Shown here: one piece after another, positions 8,833 to 16,119 of the stretch
Layout of the letters: the number at the start of each line of letters is the position of its first letter
How positions within the stretch are numbered: the first letter of the stretch is position 1
Assembly: GCA_024639645.1 (NCBI GenBank)
Contig: JAHEIB010000008.1
Location: 1-37,182 of the forward strand
Origin: Deltaproteobacteria bacterium
Lineage (GTDB): Bacteria; Desulfobacterota; Desulfobacteria; Desulfobacterales; B30-G6
Direction of reading: 5' to 3'
DNA: 37,182 nucleotides
The notes under the pieces: generated by a model
Database searches by the model: none
What the model was told of the DNA's origin: nothing
What the model saw: only the letters and a program-made list of their open reading frames with translations
Translations under genes and position numbers: made by a program

Positions 8833-10044
8833 ATGCCCCATTTGAGTACCAAAGAAGCTATTGAAAAAATTAAGGCCGGCGGGATGGTTATTCTCGTAGA
8901 TGACGAAGACCGCGAGAATGAAGGTGATCTCTGTATGGCTGCGGAGGCTGTGACACCTGAAGCCATCAATTTTATGGCTAAATTCGGCAGGGGACTGATT
9001 TGTCTCCCCATGACGAGCGAAAAGTGCGATGCTCTAAACCTGCCATTGATGGTCAATGAAAACACATCGCGTTTTCAAACCGGTTTTACTGTTTCCATCG
9101 AAGCCAGAAAAGGCGTCACAACGGGGATTTCGGCGGCAGATCGTGCCACGACCATTCTTGCGGCGGTTGCGGATGAGGCAAAACCGAGTGACCTGGCGCG
9201 GCCAGGGCATATTTTCCCATTGAGAGCAAGGGATGGCGGTGTCATGGTCAGGGTCGGTCAGACAGAAGGCTCCGTGGATCTGGCCCGCTTGGCTGGTTTG
9301 AAACCGGCGGCGGTAATTTGTGAAATCATGGATGAAGACGGCACCATGGCCCGCATGCCGGCCCTTGAAAAATTCAGTGACAAGCACGGGATCGGTATTT
9401 GTACCGTAGCGGACCTCGTGGCCTACAGGACGCGTACAGAATGCTTTGTAAAAATGGCGGTTCAGACGAGCATTCCGACAGCCTTTGGGGGTGACTTTAA
9501 CATTCTGGCCTTTGAAAACGATATAGACGACCTGACCCATATTGCGCTGGTAAAAGGAACCATTGATTCGGAACAACCTGTTTTGGTTCGGGTTCACTCC
9601 GAGTGTATGACCGGAGATATTTTCGGATCCATGCGATGTGATTGCGCTGATCAGCTTCACATGGCCATGTCGATGATTGAGGCGGAAGGATCCGGTGTTA
9701 TCGTCTACATGCGTCAGGAAGGACGGGGTATTGGACTTGTCAATAAATTGAAGGCCTATGAACTCCAGCAAAACCATGGGCTTGATACTGTTGAGGCAAA
9801 CCAAAAACTTGGCTTCAAGGACGATCTCAGGGAGTATGGTATCGGAGCGCAAATTCTGGTGTCGCTTGGCGTGAAAAAGATGCGTCTTTTGACCAATAAC
9901 CCCAAAAAAATGGTCGGTCTCGAAGGCTACGGCCTCAGCGTCATCGAACAGATCCCCATCGAAATCGAACCCAATATGCACAATAAGGGTTATCTTGAAT
10001 GCAAGAAGCTGAAAATGGGGCATAATTTGAGTATGTGTGAGTAA
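8833..10044 (+). CDS. ribBA: Bifunctional 3,4-dihydroxy-2-butanone-4-phosphate synthase / GTP cyclohydrolase II
   Basis: A 403-residue fusion that supplies both precursors of riboflavin. The RibB half (about 1-203) shows the acidic [10 protein letters not shown] motif at 23-32 and RPGHIFPL near 123-130. The RibA half (about 204-403) shows the zinc-binding cysteines Cys258, Cys269 and Cys271 within HSECMTGD and [10 protein letters not shown], and the RQEGRGIGL catalytic loop. Both active sites look complete, so I expect a functional bifunctional enzyme. A 250-base spacer with a long inverted repeat follows before ribH. Confidence 0.95.
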   Translation: MPHLSTKEAIEKIKAGGMVILVDDEDRENEGDLCMAAEAVTPEAINFMAKFGRGLICLPMTSEKCDALNLPLMVNENTSRFQTGFTVSIEARKGVTTGISAADRATTILAAVADEAKPSDLARPGHIFPLRARDGGVMVRVGQTEGSVDLARLAGLKPAAVICEIMDEDGTMARMPALEKFSDKHGIGICTVADLVAYRTRTECFVKMAVQTSIPTAFGGDFNILAFENDIDDLTHIALVKGTIDSEQPVLVRVHSECMTGDIFGSMRCDCADQLHMAMSMIEAEGSGVIVYMRQEGRGIGLVNKLKAYELQQNHGLDTVEANQKLGFKDDLREYGIGAQILVSLGVKKMRLLTNNPKKMVGLEGYGLSVIEQIPIEIEPNMHNKGYLECKKLKMGHNLSMCE

Positions 10045-10115
10045 AACATCAACCCGGACAAGCCGGTTGGACCAAGGGGAAAAGGCGGGTTGTCGTGGGA
10101 AAAAAATTCGATTTC

Positions 10116-10203
10116 ATCACGAAAACACGAAAGGTTGAAATCACGAAAAAGAGCATGGAAATTTTCGTGCTTTATAAATTTCGTGTTTTCGTGATATTTT
10201 TTT
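10116..10203 (+). repeat. Long inverted repeat with T-run between ribBA and ribH
   Basis: A perfect 17-base pair, ATCACGAAAACACGAAA at 10116-10132 and its complement at 10179-10195, is followed directly by ATTTTTTTTG. A smaller nested pair (TCACGAAAA/TTTTCGTGC) lies inside. It could terminate or attenuate the rib transcript before ribH. The same 17-mer occurs once more at 20436-20452. Confidence 0.65.
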
Positions 10204-10294
10204 GATTTTGTGACCAAGATGGTAAGGACATCTTAACTATGGTTACATAATTGAGCGTTTTGTCGAGGTTAAATCATCAATTCGGAGGAGAAAG

Positions 10295-10762
10295 ATGCCA
10301 AAAATTGTTGAAGCCAATCTAATTGCAGAGGGGAAAAAATTTGCTCTTGTGGTGAGTCGATTCAATGATTTCATTACAGAGCGACTCGTCGGGGGCGCCG
10401 TGGATGCCCTGGTGAGATGTGGTGCCAAGGATGATGATATTGATGTCGTAAAAGTACCGGGTGCTTTTGAGATTCCCTTGCTCGCAAAAAAGATGGCACA
10501 GAAGAAAAAATATGATGCGGTTATCTGCCTGGGGGCCGTTATTCGCGGTGCGACACCCCATTTTGATTATGTAAGTGCGGAGGTATCCAAAGGTATTGCC
10601 GTTGTCAGCATTGAATCGGAAATTCCGGTCATTTTCGGTATCATCACAACCGATACCCTGGAGCAGGCCATTGAGCGGGCGGGAACAAAATCCGGCAACA
10701 AAGGTTTCAGTGCTGCCATGGCAGCGGTGGAGATGGCCAATCTTCTAGAGACCGTCGGTTAG
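10295..10762 (+). CDS. ribH: 6,7-dimethyl-8-ribityllumazine synthase
   Basis: A 155-residue lumazine synthase that condenses the RibA/RibD pyrimidine with the RibB four-carbon unit; family members assemble into pentamers or 60-mer shells. Visible motifs are SRFND (21-25), VPGAFEIP (54-61), the catalytic His89 in [14 protein letters not shown], and the Lys/Arg-rich ending region around [15 protein letters not shown]. The ATG at 10295 follows GGAGGAG. The gene ends in UAG and nusB starts six bases later, so ribH and nusB are co-transcribed, an arrangement common in bacteria. Confidence 0.96.
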   Translation: MPKIVEANLIAEGKKFALVVSRFNDFITERLVGGAVDALVRCGAKDDDIDVVKVPGAFEIPLLAKKMAQKKKYDAVICLGAVIRGATPHFDYVSAEVSKGIAVVSIESEIPVIFGIITTDTLEQAIERAGTKSGNKGFSAAMAAVEMANLLETVG

Positions 10763-10767
10763 ACATC

Positions 10768-11460
10768 ATGACGGGAAACCGGCGAAAATCAAGGGAACAC
10801 GCCATGCAGGCTCTTTTTTATCTGGATATGATTGGGGATGAATCCGGGGAGAGCCTGGATGTTTTTTATGGCAATTTTTCACCCGCCAAGCAAGCGGTTC
10901 CCTTTTTCCGAAAACTGGTGGAGGGTGTACGACAATCCCAACGCGAGATCGATGCCACCATCGAGCGTTTTTCCAGCAACTGGAAACTGCATCGCATGCC
11001 GCATGTCGACAGAAACATATTGCGGATTGCGGTGTTCGAGATGCTGTATTGTGAAGATATTCCCATCAAGGTTTCAATCAATGAAGCCATCGACATCGGA
11101 AAAAAATATGGTACCCACGAGTCTGGGCCTTTTATCAACGGCATCCTGGATTCTCTTCGAATCGCCATTCAAAAAGGAGACTTGAAAATGAAAAAAGCCG
11201 ATGACAAGGATTCCCTGGAACAGCGATGTCCTCGGCTTGGTGGACCGGTTCCCTTCAAATACTGCAGAACCACCGGCGAGGGCGGTATGCCCTGTTTCAA
11301 GATCATGGATTGCTGGTGGGAGACCTTTGATGTTCGGACCTATCTGGAAAACAGCCTGTCCGAAGCAGAATTCAAATCAATTTTAGAGGCTAAGCCACCA
11401 GACAAGATTGCGAGCCTTCTCGATCTTATCGAGCAGGCCAAGCAAAGAAAACAGAACTAA
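10768..11460 (+). CDS. nusB: Transcription antitermination factor NusB with a C-terminal cysteine-containing domain
   Basis: Residues 1-140 form a complete NusB fold: the RNA/NusE-binding start RKSREHAMQALF, the helix around HRMPHVDRNILRIAVFEM, and the family ending FINGILDSLRIA. NusB joins NusE/S10 in rRNA antitermination complexes. The frame continues for about 90 more residues (141-230), a domain with four cysteines in its first half (CPRLGG, KYCRTT, MPCFKI, DCWWE) and a helical tail. NusB normally ends near residue 140. The extension starts exactly at a Met codon at 11188, eight bases downstream of an AAAAAGGAG site at 11171-11179, so it may also be made as a separate protein. The cysteine domain resembles small uncharacterised proteins known to me from other deltaproteobacteria; metal binding is only a guess. 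Confidence 0.9.
   Translation: MTGNRRKSREHAMQALFYLDMIGDESGESLDVFYGNFSPAKQAVPFFRKLVEGVRQSQREIDATIERFSSNWKLHRMPHVDRNILRIAVFEMLYCEDIPIKVSINEAIDIGKKYGTHESGPFINGILDSLRIAIQKGDLKMKKADDKDSLEQRCPRLGGPVPFKYCRTTGEGGMPCFKIMDCWWETFDVRTYLENSLSEAEFKSILEAKPPDKIASLLDLIEQAKQRKQN
11171..11190 (+). promoter_or_regulatory. Internal ribosome binding site and ATG within the nusB reading frame
   Basis: AAAAAGGAGA at 11171-11180 is followed by an in-frame ATG at 11188. The spacing is close to ideal and the site falls exactly at the boundary between the NusB fold and the cysteine domain. It would yield a free 90-residue protein (11188-11460). This is seen directly; its use in vivo is inference. Confidence 0.5.
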
Positions 11461-11484
11461 TGTGTAATTAGGAAGGAGGCACCA

Positions 11485-12108
11485 TTGATCATAAAGGACC
11501 TGACTGTCGGACCGATTATGGCAAACTGTTATATTGTGGGTTGTGAAGAAACCAAGAGCGCGGCAGTAATCGATCCCGGAGACGAAGCCGACAGAATTTT
11601 AATGGTTTTGGCGGAGGACGGTCTGACGGTAAAGACGATTATCAACACCCATGGTCATTTTGACCATGTGAGTGCCAACCAGCGCATGAAAGAGGTCACC
11701 GGGGCGGAGCTGTTGATTCATGAACTGGATGCACCCATGCTGTCTCAACTGTCGGCGACGGCTGCGGCGTGGGGTATGTCTTCCGATAATTCGCCCCCTC
11801 CGGACCGCATGTTAGCCCATGGCGATGTGGTGCAGGTGGGCAATATCGCTTTGACGGTGATTCATACCCCGGGGCATACCCAGGGCGGTATTTCCCTGCA
11901 TGCAGATAATGCCGTATTCGTCGGGGACACCCTTTTTGCGGGATCCATTGGACGGACGGACTTTCCAGGCGGGGATTTCGGCGTGCTAAAGGCGAGTATA
12001 CAGGAAAAGCTTTTTACCCTGGATGACGATGTCACGGTTTATCCGGGTCATATGGGACCCACCACCATCGGTCGGGAAAAACGAACCAACCCGTTTGTGG
12101 GGCTTTAA
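11485..12108 (+). CDS. Metallo-beta-lactamase-fold hydrolase (glyoxalase II-like)
   Basis: A 207-residue cytoplasmic protein of the MBL-fold hydrolase group related to hydroxyacylglutathione hydrolase. The binuclear metal motif THGHFDH gives His56, His58, Asp60 and His61; further ligands are the histidines in HTPGHTQGG, the Asp in VGDTLF and the His in VYPGHMGPTTIG. The start is TTG at 11485, preceded by a strong GGAAGGAGG at 11471-11479. It follows nusB by 24 bases and is probably co-transcribed. The family is broad (thioesters, glyoxal adducts and others), so the true substrate cannot be given. The hairpin at 12121-12142 and a second one at 12282-12312 follow it. Confidence 0.88.
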   Translation: MIIKDLTVGPIMANCYIVGCEETKSAAVIDPGDEADRILMVLAEDGLTVKTIINTHGHFDHVSANQRMKEVTGAELLIHELDAPMLSQLSATAAAWGMSSDNSPPPDRMLAHGDVVQVGNIALTVIHTPGHTQGGISLHADNAVFVGDTLFAGSIGRTDFPGGDFGVLKASIQEKLFTLDDDVTVYPGHMGPTTIGREKRTNPFVGL

Positions 12109-12120
12109 ATAAAGTGGCTC

Positions 12121-12142
12121 TTCTCCCAATTCGTTGGGAGAA
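12121..12142 (+). terminator. TTCG-loop hairpin after the MBL-fold hydrolase gene
   Basis: TTCTCCCAA, loop TTCG, TTGGGAGAA begins 13 bases after the stop codon. There is no T-run, so termination is uncertain. A looser copy of the same text (TCTTCTCCCAATTAATCGGG) is at 24973-24992. Confidence 0.45.
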
Positions 12143-12281
12143 AGGGTTCCAGGTGTATAGGATTCCAGGATTCAAGTGTTTGTTTCCCAGAATTTTAACT
12201 CTTTATAATTCTTAAGCATTTAGCTGGTGCCCCACTTCATCTCACTTGAACCCTGGACCCCTGGAATTTTTGAATCCTCAA

Positions 12282-12317
12282 TTTGGATCAACGCATTTGG
12301 AGATGATCCAAATTTTT
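12282..12317 (+). terminator. Terminator between convergent genes
   Basis: TTTGGATCA (12282-12290) pairs with TGATCCAAA (12304-12312), followed by TTTTT on the plus strand. It ends just before the stop codon of the minus-strand MoaD-like gene, so it separates the housekeeping block from the amine island. Confidence 0.6.
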
Positions 12318-12319
12318 AA

Positions 12320-12559
12320 TCATCCCCCGGATATGGGTATATACATGCGTACAAAATCACCTGAAAACAAAGCTTTAGACTCTTTTACCAGGGTGCCGTC
12401 CACGGTAACGATACCCACTTTTTCCCTGGAAACAGCCAGGTGATCCATCAGGTCGCCGACATTCGATCCTTCCGGTATTTCAACCACCATTCCTGTAAGA
12501 CGATTATGATCGGGAAGATGGCTCCCCAATGTACCGTATAATCTAACTTGGATTTTCAT
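12320..12559 (-). CDS. MoaD/ThiS-like ubiquitin-fold sulfur carrier
   Basis: A 79-residue beta-grasp protein ending in ...ISGG; the C-terminal Gly-Gly is the residue pair that becomes thiocarboxylated in MoaD and ThiS. The N-terminus MKIQVRLYGTLG and the central VPEG-like turn (EIPEGSNVGDLMDHL) fit the MoaD group. The start codon is only two bases after the stop of the aldehyde:ferredoxin oxidoreductase gene, so they are coupled. MoaD-like carriers often accompany such tungsten enzymes, presumably to make the dithiolene of the pterin cofactor. It is the last gene of the long minus-strand block and faces the plus-strand hydrolase gene across a convergent terminator region. Confidence 0.85.
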   Translation of the reverse strand: MKIQVRLYGTLGSHLPDHNRLTGMVVEIPEGSNVGDLMDHLAVSREKVGIVTVDGTLVKESKALFSGDFVRMYIPISGG

Positions 12560-12561
12560 TT

Positions 12562-14280
12562 TTAAAATTCAAACGTCCGGTCCATGTCTTCATCACTGAT
12601 AATCACAACCTTGTTGTGAGGTGGCAGTGGCTCCTTATAAAACATCTTCGGCAGTCTGTCATCCTTGTTGGTAAAGCCGGCATTGCGATTAAATTCTCTC
12701 TCGGCCTTCAGGATGCGTGTTCCTAACGAGGTCCAGTCATCTTCGCTGAATGGTTTACCCAGTTTTGCAGCCACCATTTTGCAGACATTGCCCAGTCCTG
12801 CCCCGAAACCGCTCTGGGCAAAATCACAAATACCGACCGTGTCTACAGCCGCCATGTGAATCTGGGCGTCTCTGGATGCCTCGACTTGTCCTTTGGCTGA
12901 AAAACGATCCAGGGTTCCGCCAAATTCTTCCAGGTTCTGATCCACTATCCATCCGGCGGTATGGTCGCCACCCATAGGTGTCGTGGCATAGGTAACCGCC
13001 ATCCCCTGAATAGCCCTGGGGTCATAGGCCGCGATGCTCTGATTTTTGACCACCGGCACCCGGTCATGATTGAAATGTTTGCCGACTGCTCCCGGGCCAT
13101 TGCCGATAATCAGACCCATTTCGGTTCCCTCTGCCACCGCTTCCACCATCTCGATGGCCGCCTGGGCATCCCCGAAAGGTTTGTATCCGGCATCCATGGC
13201 AACGGCGACAGCAACCCCCGTGCTGATGGTGTCCAGCCCGATGTCGTCACACAGAAAATCCAGTTTGGCGATCGAATCCAGGTCACTGTTGCCCAGCATA
13301 CCGCCCATGGACCAGATGGTCTCATACTCCAGTGAAGAGGTTACGTATTCGCCATCTTTGTCGACATAATCATTGGAACAGCGGATAATGCACTGGGCGC
13401 AACCCATGTGCGCGTTTTTCCCACCACGCTCCTTGATCACCTCAGCCATGGTTTCTCCGGTGATTTTTTCCACTTCCTCGAACTGGCCATCCCGTGCATT
13501 GCGAGTGGGAAAGGCACCAACGGCATTGATGGGTGCTACCAGTACAGCAGACCCCAGTTCGGCCAGGTCCGTTGTAAAATCATCCTCCCGGACCGCTTTG
13601 GCATACAGTTTGGCAGACGCCTTAAAGGTGTCGACATCCACGAGGGCATCGGTCGCTTTCCCGCCCCTGTCCACAATAACGGCTTTCAAACCTTTTGAAC
13701 CCATTACCGCCCCCAAGCCGCCACGACCGGCCGCTCTACAGGGCCGTCCGTCTGTGTCAGTCGTCTGGATAGATGCCGCACTCAATAAAAACTCCCCGGC
13801 CGGACCGATACAGGTGATGCTCTTTTCTCCACCATAGACCGCTGTTAACTGCCTTACCAGTTCATAATTTCGCAGCCCTTTATAAACACTGCCATCCAGG
13901 AGTTCTACACCACCATCCGCATCGATCTTGAGCAGATAGCACGCATCCCTAGCGGGTTTGCCCTCTACGATAATGGCAGTGATTCCCAGATGGGCAAGGT
14001 CAGCAGCCACGGTCCCACCGACATTGCTCTCTTTAATCCCTCCGGTCAGGGGGCTCTTTGCGCCAATGGACAAACGGCTTGAATTGACCAGAACCGTTCC
14101 ACTTAAATAACCGGGGGAAAAAATAAGTTTGTTTTCCGGCCCTAAAGCGTCGCATCGGGCGGGAACATCTTTGTTGATCATAATGGATGTCAGACCGCGC
14201 CCACCGAGCATTTGATACTCTGCAGGAACGTCTTCAAGATGTATGGACTTGTCCGTCATATTCACACGTATAAATTTCAT
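12562..14280 (-). CDS. Tungsten-dependent aldehyde:ferredoxin oxidoreductase family protein
   Basis: A 572-residue AOR-family enzyme, which oxidises aldehydes to acids with ferredoxin as acceptor and carries a bis-pterin tungsten centre next to a [4Fe-4S] cluster. The cluster ligands are visible as Cys294, Cys297 and Cys301 (CAQCIIRC) and Cys484 (GICDFAQSG). The N-terminal pterin-binding domain shows LGGRGL (25-30) and SRLSIGAKSPLTGG (68-81). A GGAG ribosome binding site precedes the ATG. In this context it is a plausible sink for aldehydes made by the two aminotransferases and by amine dehydrogenation, for example 4-aminobutanal from putrescine. The substrate is inferred from neighbours, not from sequence. 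Confidence 0.93.
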   Translation of the reverse strand: MKFIRVNMTDKSIHLEDVPAEYQMLGGRGLTSIMINKDVPARCDALGPENKLIFSPGYLSGTVLVNSSRLSIGAKSPLTGGIKESNVGGTVAADLAHLGITAIIVEGKPARDACYLLKIDADGGVELLDGSVYKGLRNYELVRQLTAVYGGEKSITCIGPAGEFLLSAASIQTTDTDGRPCRAAGRGGLGAVMGSKGLKAVIVDRGGKATDALVDVDTFKASAKLYAKAVREDDFTTDLAELGSAVLVAPINAVGAFPTRNARDGQFEEVEKITGETMAEVIKERGGKNAHMGCAQCIIRCSNDYVDKDGEYVTSSLEYETIWSMGGMLGNSDLDSIAKLDFLCDDIGLDTISTGVAVAVAMDAGYKPFGDAQAAIEMVEAVAEGTEMGLIIGNGPGAVGKHFNHDRVPVVKNQSIAAYDPRAIQGMAVTYATTPMGGDHTAGWIVDQNLEEFGGTLDRFSAKGQVEASRDAQIHMAAVDTVGICDFAQSGFGAGLGNVCKMVAAKLGKPFSEDDWTSLGTRILKAEREFNRNAGFTNKDDRLPKMFYKEPLPPHNKVVIISDEDMDRTFEF

Positions 14281-14346
14281 GGTTTCTCCTTTCCATTAAC
14301 ATGATAGCTCTCTTCTTTAATATAATTGAACAAAAGAAATCTTAAA

Positions 14347-15138
14347 TCAATATCTATCTGGCTTTATCGCTCTTAGGTGGCCGGGTCGCAGTTCTCCACT
14401 TTCGAGGACCACATTCATGCTGCGCCAAATTTCCACTGATCGATCCGCATACTCACGTCCCAGTTTGGCCTCCATTTGAGGGTACAGATCCCCTTTCATC
14501 TGTTGATACTCCTCTCCTGAAATCACGCTATACCAGGCATTGCGATCGCGCAGCTTTATATCGACAAATCCAGCCTTTGCGAGAGATTTTTCATAGCGCT
14601 CCGGGGAGCCCATTCCATAGCTCAGACCTTCCATCTTTATGTAATGCATCATTTCAGGCGAAGGTGGGTTTTCGTCACGTCTCATCCAATCGCTGGCAAC
14701 GAACAGACCACCGGGTTTAAGAATCCGATATACATCGTCAAACAGGGATTCCTTATCAGGAATGTGTATCATGGCATCTTTGCTGAATACCACATCGAAG
14801 CTAGCCGGTTCGAATGGAAGCGGTCCGGGTTTAACCAACTGATAGGTGATCCTGTCAGAGAGTCCTTCGTTCTTTGCTCGGGCAATGGAGTGATCGAGAA
14901 CGGGCTGTTCGATGTCAACGCCGACGACACTGCCGGCACCATAATCCCGCGCCAACAGCACATCAATCCCGCCTATGCCGCAACCAATATCAATGATTTT
15001 TTTATCTTTAATATCTTCTCCGGCCAGCAGAAGTGCCACTTCTTCGGCACCTCCCGGTGAAAGAAAGCCTTCTCCCCAGATCATCTCCAGCATCGTGATA
15101 AGTGATTCATGATATTCAATTTCTTCTTGTTCTGTCAT
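14347..15138 (-). CDS. SAM-dependent methyltransferase, phosphoethanolamine N-methyltransferase-like
   Basis: A 263-residue class I methyltransferase. The start at 15138 was chosen over an ATG 36 bases upstream because GGAGGG lies just ahead of it. The SAM-binding motif I is DIGCGIGG (50-57), with an acidic residue at the end of strand 2 (GVDIE). The preceding WGEGFLSPGG and the later FSKDAMIHIPDK resemble protozoan and plant phosphoethanolamine N-methyltransferases, where the Ser-x-Asp-Ala-Ile/Met-x-His segment lines the phospho-amine site. It would N-methylate a small amine. That is the opposite direction to the corrinoid demethylases upstream, so its role here is unclear. Sarcosine/dimethylglycine methyltransferases are an alternative family. 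Confidence 0.75.
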   Translation of the reverse strand: MTEQEEIEYHESLITMLEMIWGEGFLSPGGAEEVALLLAGEDIKDKKIIDIGCGIGGIDVLLARDYGAGSVVGVDIEQPVLDHSIARAKNEGLSDRITYQLVKPGPLPFEPASFDVVFSKDAMIHIPDKESLFDDVYRILKPGGLFVASDWMRRDENPPSPEMMHYIKMEGLSYGMGSPERYEKSLAKAGFVDIKLRDRNAWYSVISGEEYQQMKGDLYPQMEAKLGREYADRSVEIWRSMNVVLESGELRPGHLRAIKPDRY

Positions 15139-15194
15139 ACAGCCCTCCACATGAAGTATTGGAAGATATCTCAATTGATGGTGTGAGCGATTGC

Positions 15195-16073
15195 TTAGCT
15201 ATCGCGCTCTTCCCCATCTATGGTCATTAAGGTCTGGTACATATCCGGCCGTCTGTCCCGAAAAAAACCCCATGCGCTCCTGCACGTTTTGATATCTTCC
15301 AGATCCAGTTCAGCAGTGATGACTGTTTGCGTTTGCCGGTCGGATTCCGCCAGAAGTTGTCCCATACTACCGGCAATAAACGATGAACCGTAAAAAGTGA
15401 TACTGGAAGCCCCGCTGGTTTCGGTGCCAATGCGGTTGGATGCGACAACCGGGGTAAAATTGGCTGCGGCATGACCGCGCATACATATCTGCCACGCATC
15501 TCTGCTATCTACCATGGGATCCGATGGGTCAGATCCAATGGCCGTGGGGAAAAATAGAATTTGCGCTCCCTGCAACACCATGCTGCGGGCAGCTTCCGGA
15601 AACCACTGGTCCCAGCAAATACCGATACCGATATTTGCATACCGGGTTTCCCAGACACGAAATCCCGTGTTACCGGGATTAAAGTAATACTTTTCTTCAT
15701 AACCGGGGCCATCAGGAATATGGGTTTTTCTGTATCTGCCGAGAATACTGCCATCTGCATCAATAACTGCCACCGTATTATAATAGGCCTGGTTCTTATT
15801 TTCAAAAAAACTGATAGGTAAGACGACCTCGAGTTCTTTGGCCAGCTGAGAAAAACGATTCACGGCAGGATTCTTTTTCAGCTCTGTTGCCAACTGAAAG
15901 TTCTCCTGATTTTCGGTCTGACAGAAATAGAGCGTTTCGAATAACTCCTGCAGTAAGATGATCTTGGCCCCTTTAGCAGCTGCGGCCTTAACCAAACCTT
16001 CGGCAGCGGAAATATTTTTATCCCTATCTGATGTACATTTCATTTGTGTTGCAGCAACAACTATGGGTGACAT
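15195..16073 (-). CDS. aguB: N-carbamoylputrescine amidase (nitrilase superfamily)
   Basis: A 292-residue carbon-nitrogen hydrolase. It hydrolyses N-carbamoylputrescine to putrescine, CO2 and ammonia, the second step of the agmatine deiminase route. The catalytic triad is Glu43 (LLQELFE), Lys116 (RYRKTHIP) and Cys153 (GICWDQWFPE). The segments HIPDGPGYEEKYYFNPG and FFPTAIGSDP closely follow the plant and bacterial AguB pattern, and the length is right. It is immediately downstream of the agmatine-deiminase-family gene, which strengthens the call. An AGAGGAAA site precedes the ATG. The product putrescine would be a substrate for the aminotransferase encoded at 33875-35233. Confidence 0.92.
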   Translation of the reverse strand: MSPIVVAATQMKCTSDRDKNISAAEGLVKAAAAKGAKIILLQELFETLYFCQTENQENFQLATELKKNPAVNRFSQLAKELEVVLPISFFENKNQAYYNTVAVIDADGSILGRYRKTHIPDGPGYEEKYYFNPGNTGFRVWETRYANIGIGICWDQWFPEAARSMVLQGAQILFFPTAIGSDPSDPMVDSRDAWQICMRGHAAANFTPVVASNRIGTETSGASSITFYGSSFIAGSMGQLLAESDRQTQTVITAELDLEDIKTCRSAWGFFRDRRPDMYQTLMTIDGEERDS

Positions 16074-16119
16074 AGTTTCCTCTTAGTGGATATCGGGGCT
16101 GATGTTCTTGTAAGGCATG

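Noticed and set aside
9034-10023. A 329-codon open frame on the minus strand opposite ribBA
   Set aside because: It lies wholly antisense to a clearly conserved bifunctional riboflavin gene and shows no family resemblance; an antisense shadow.
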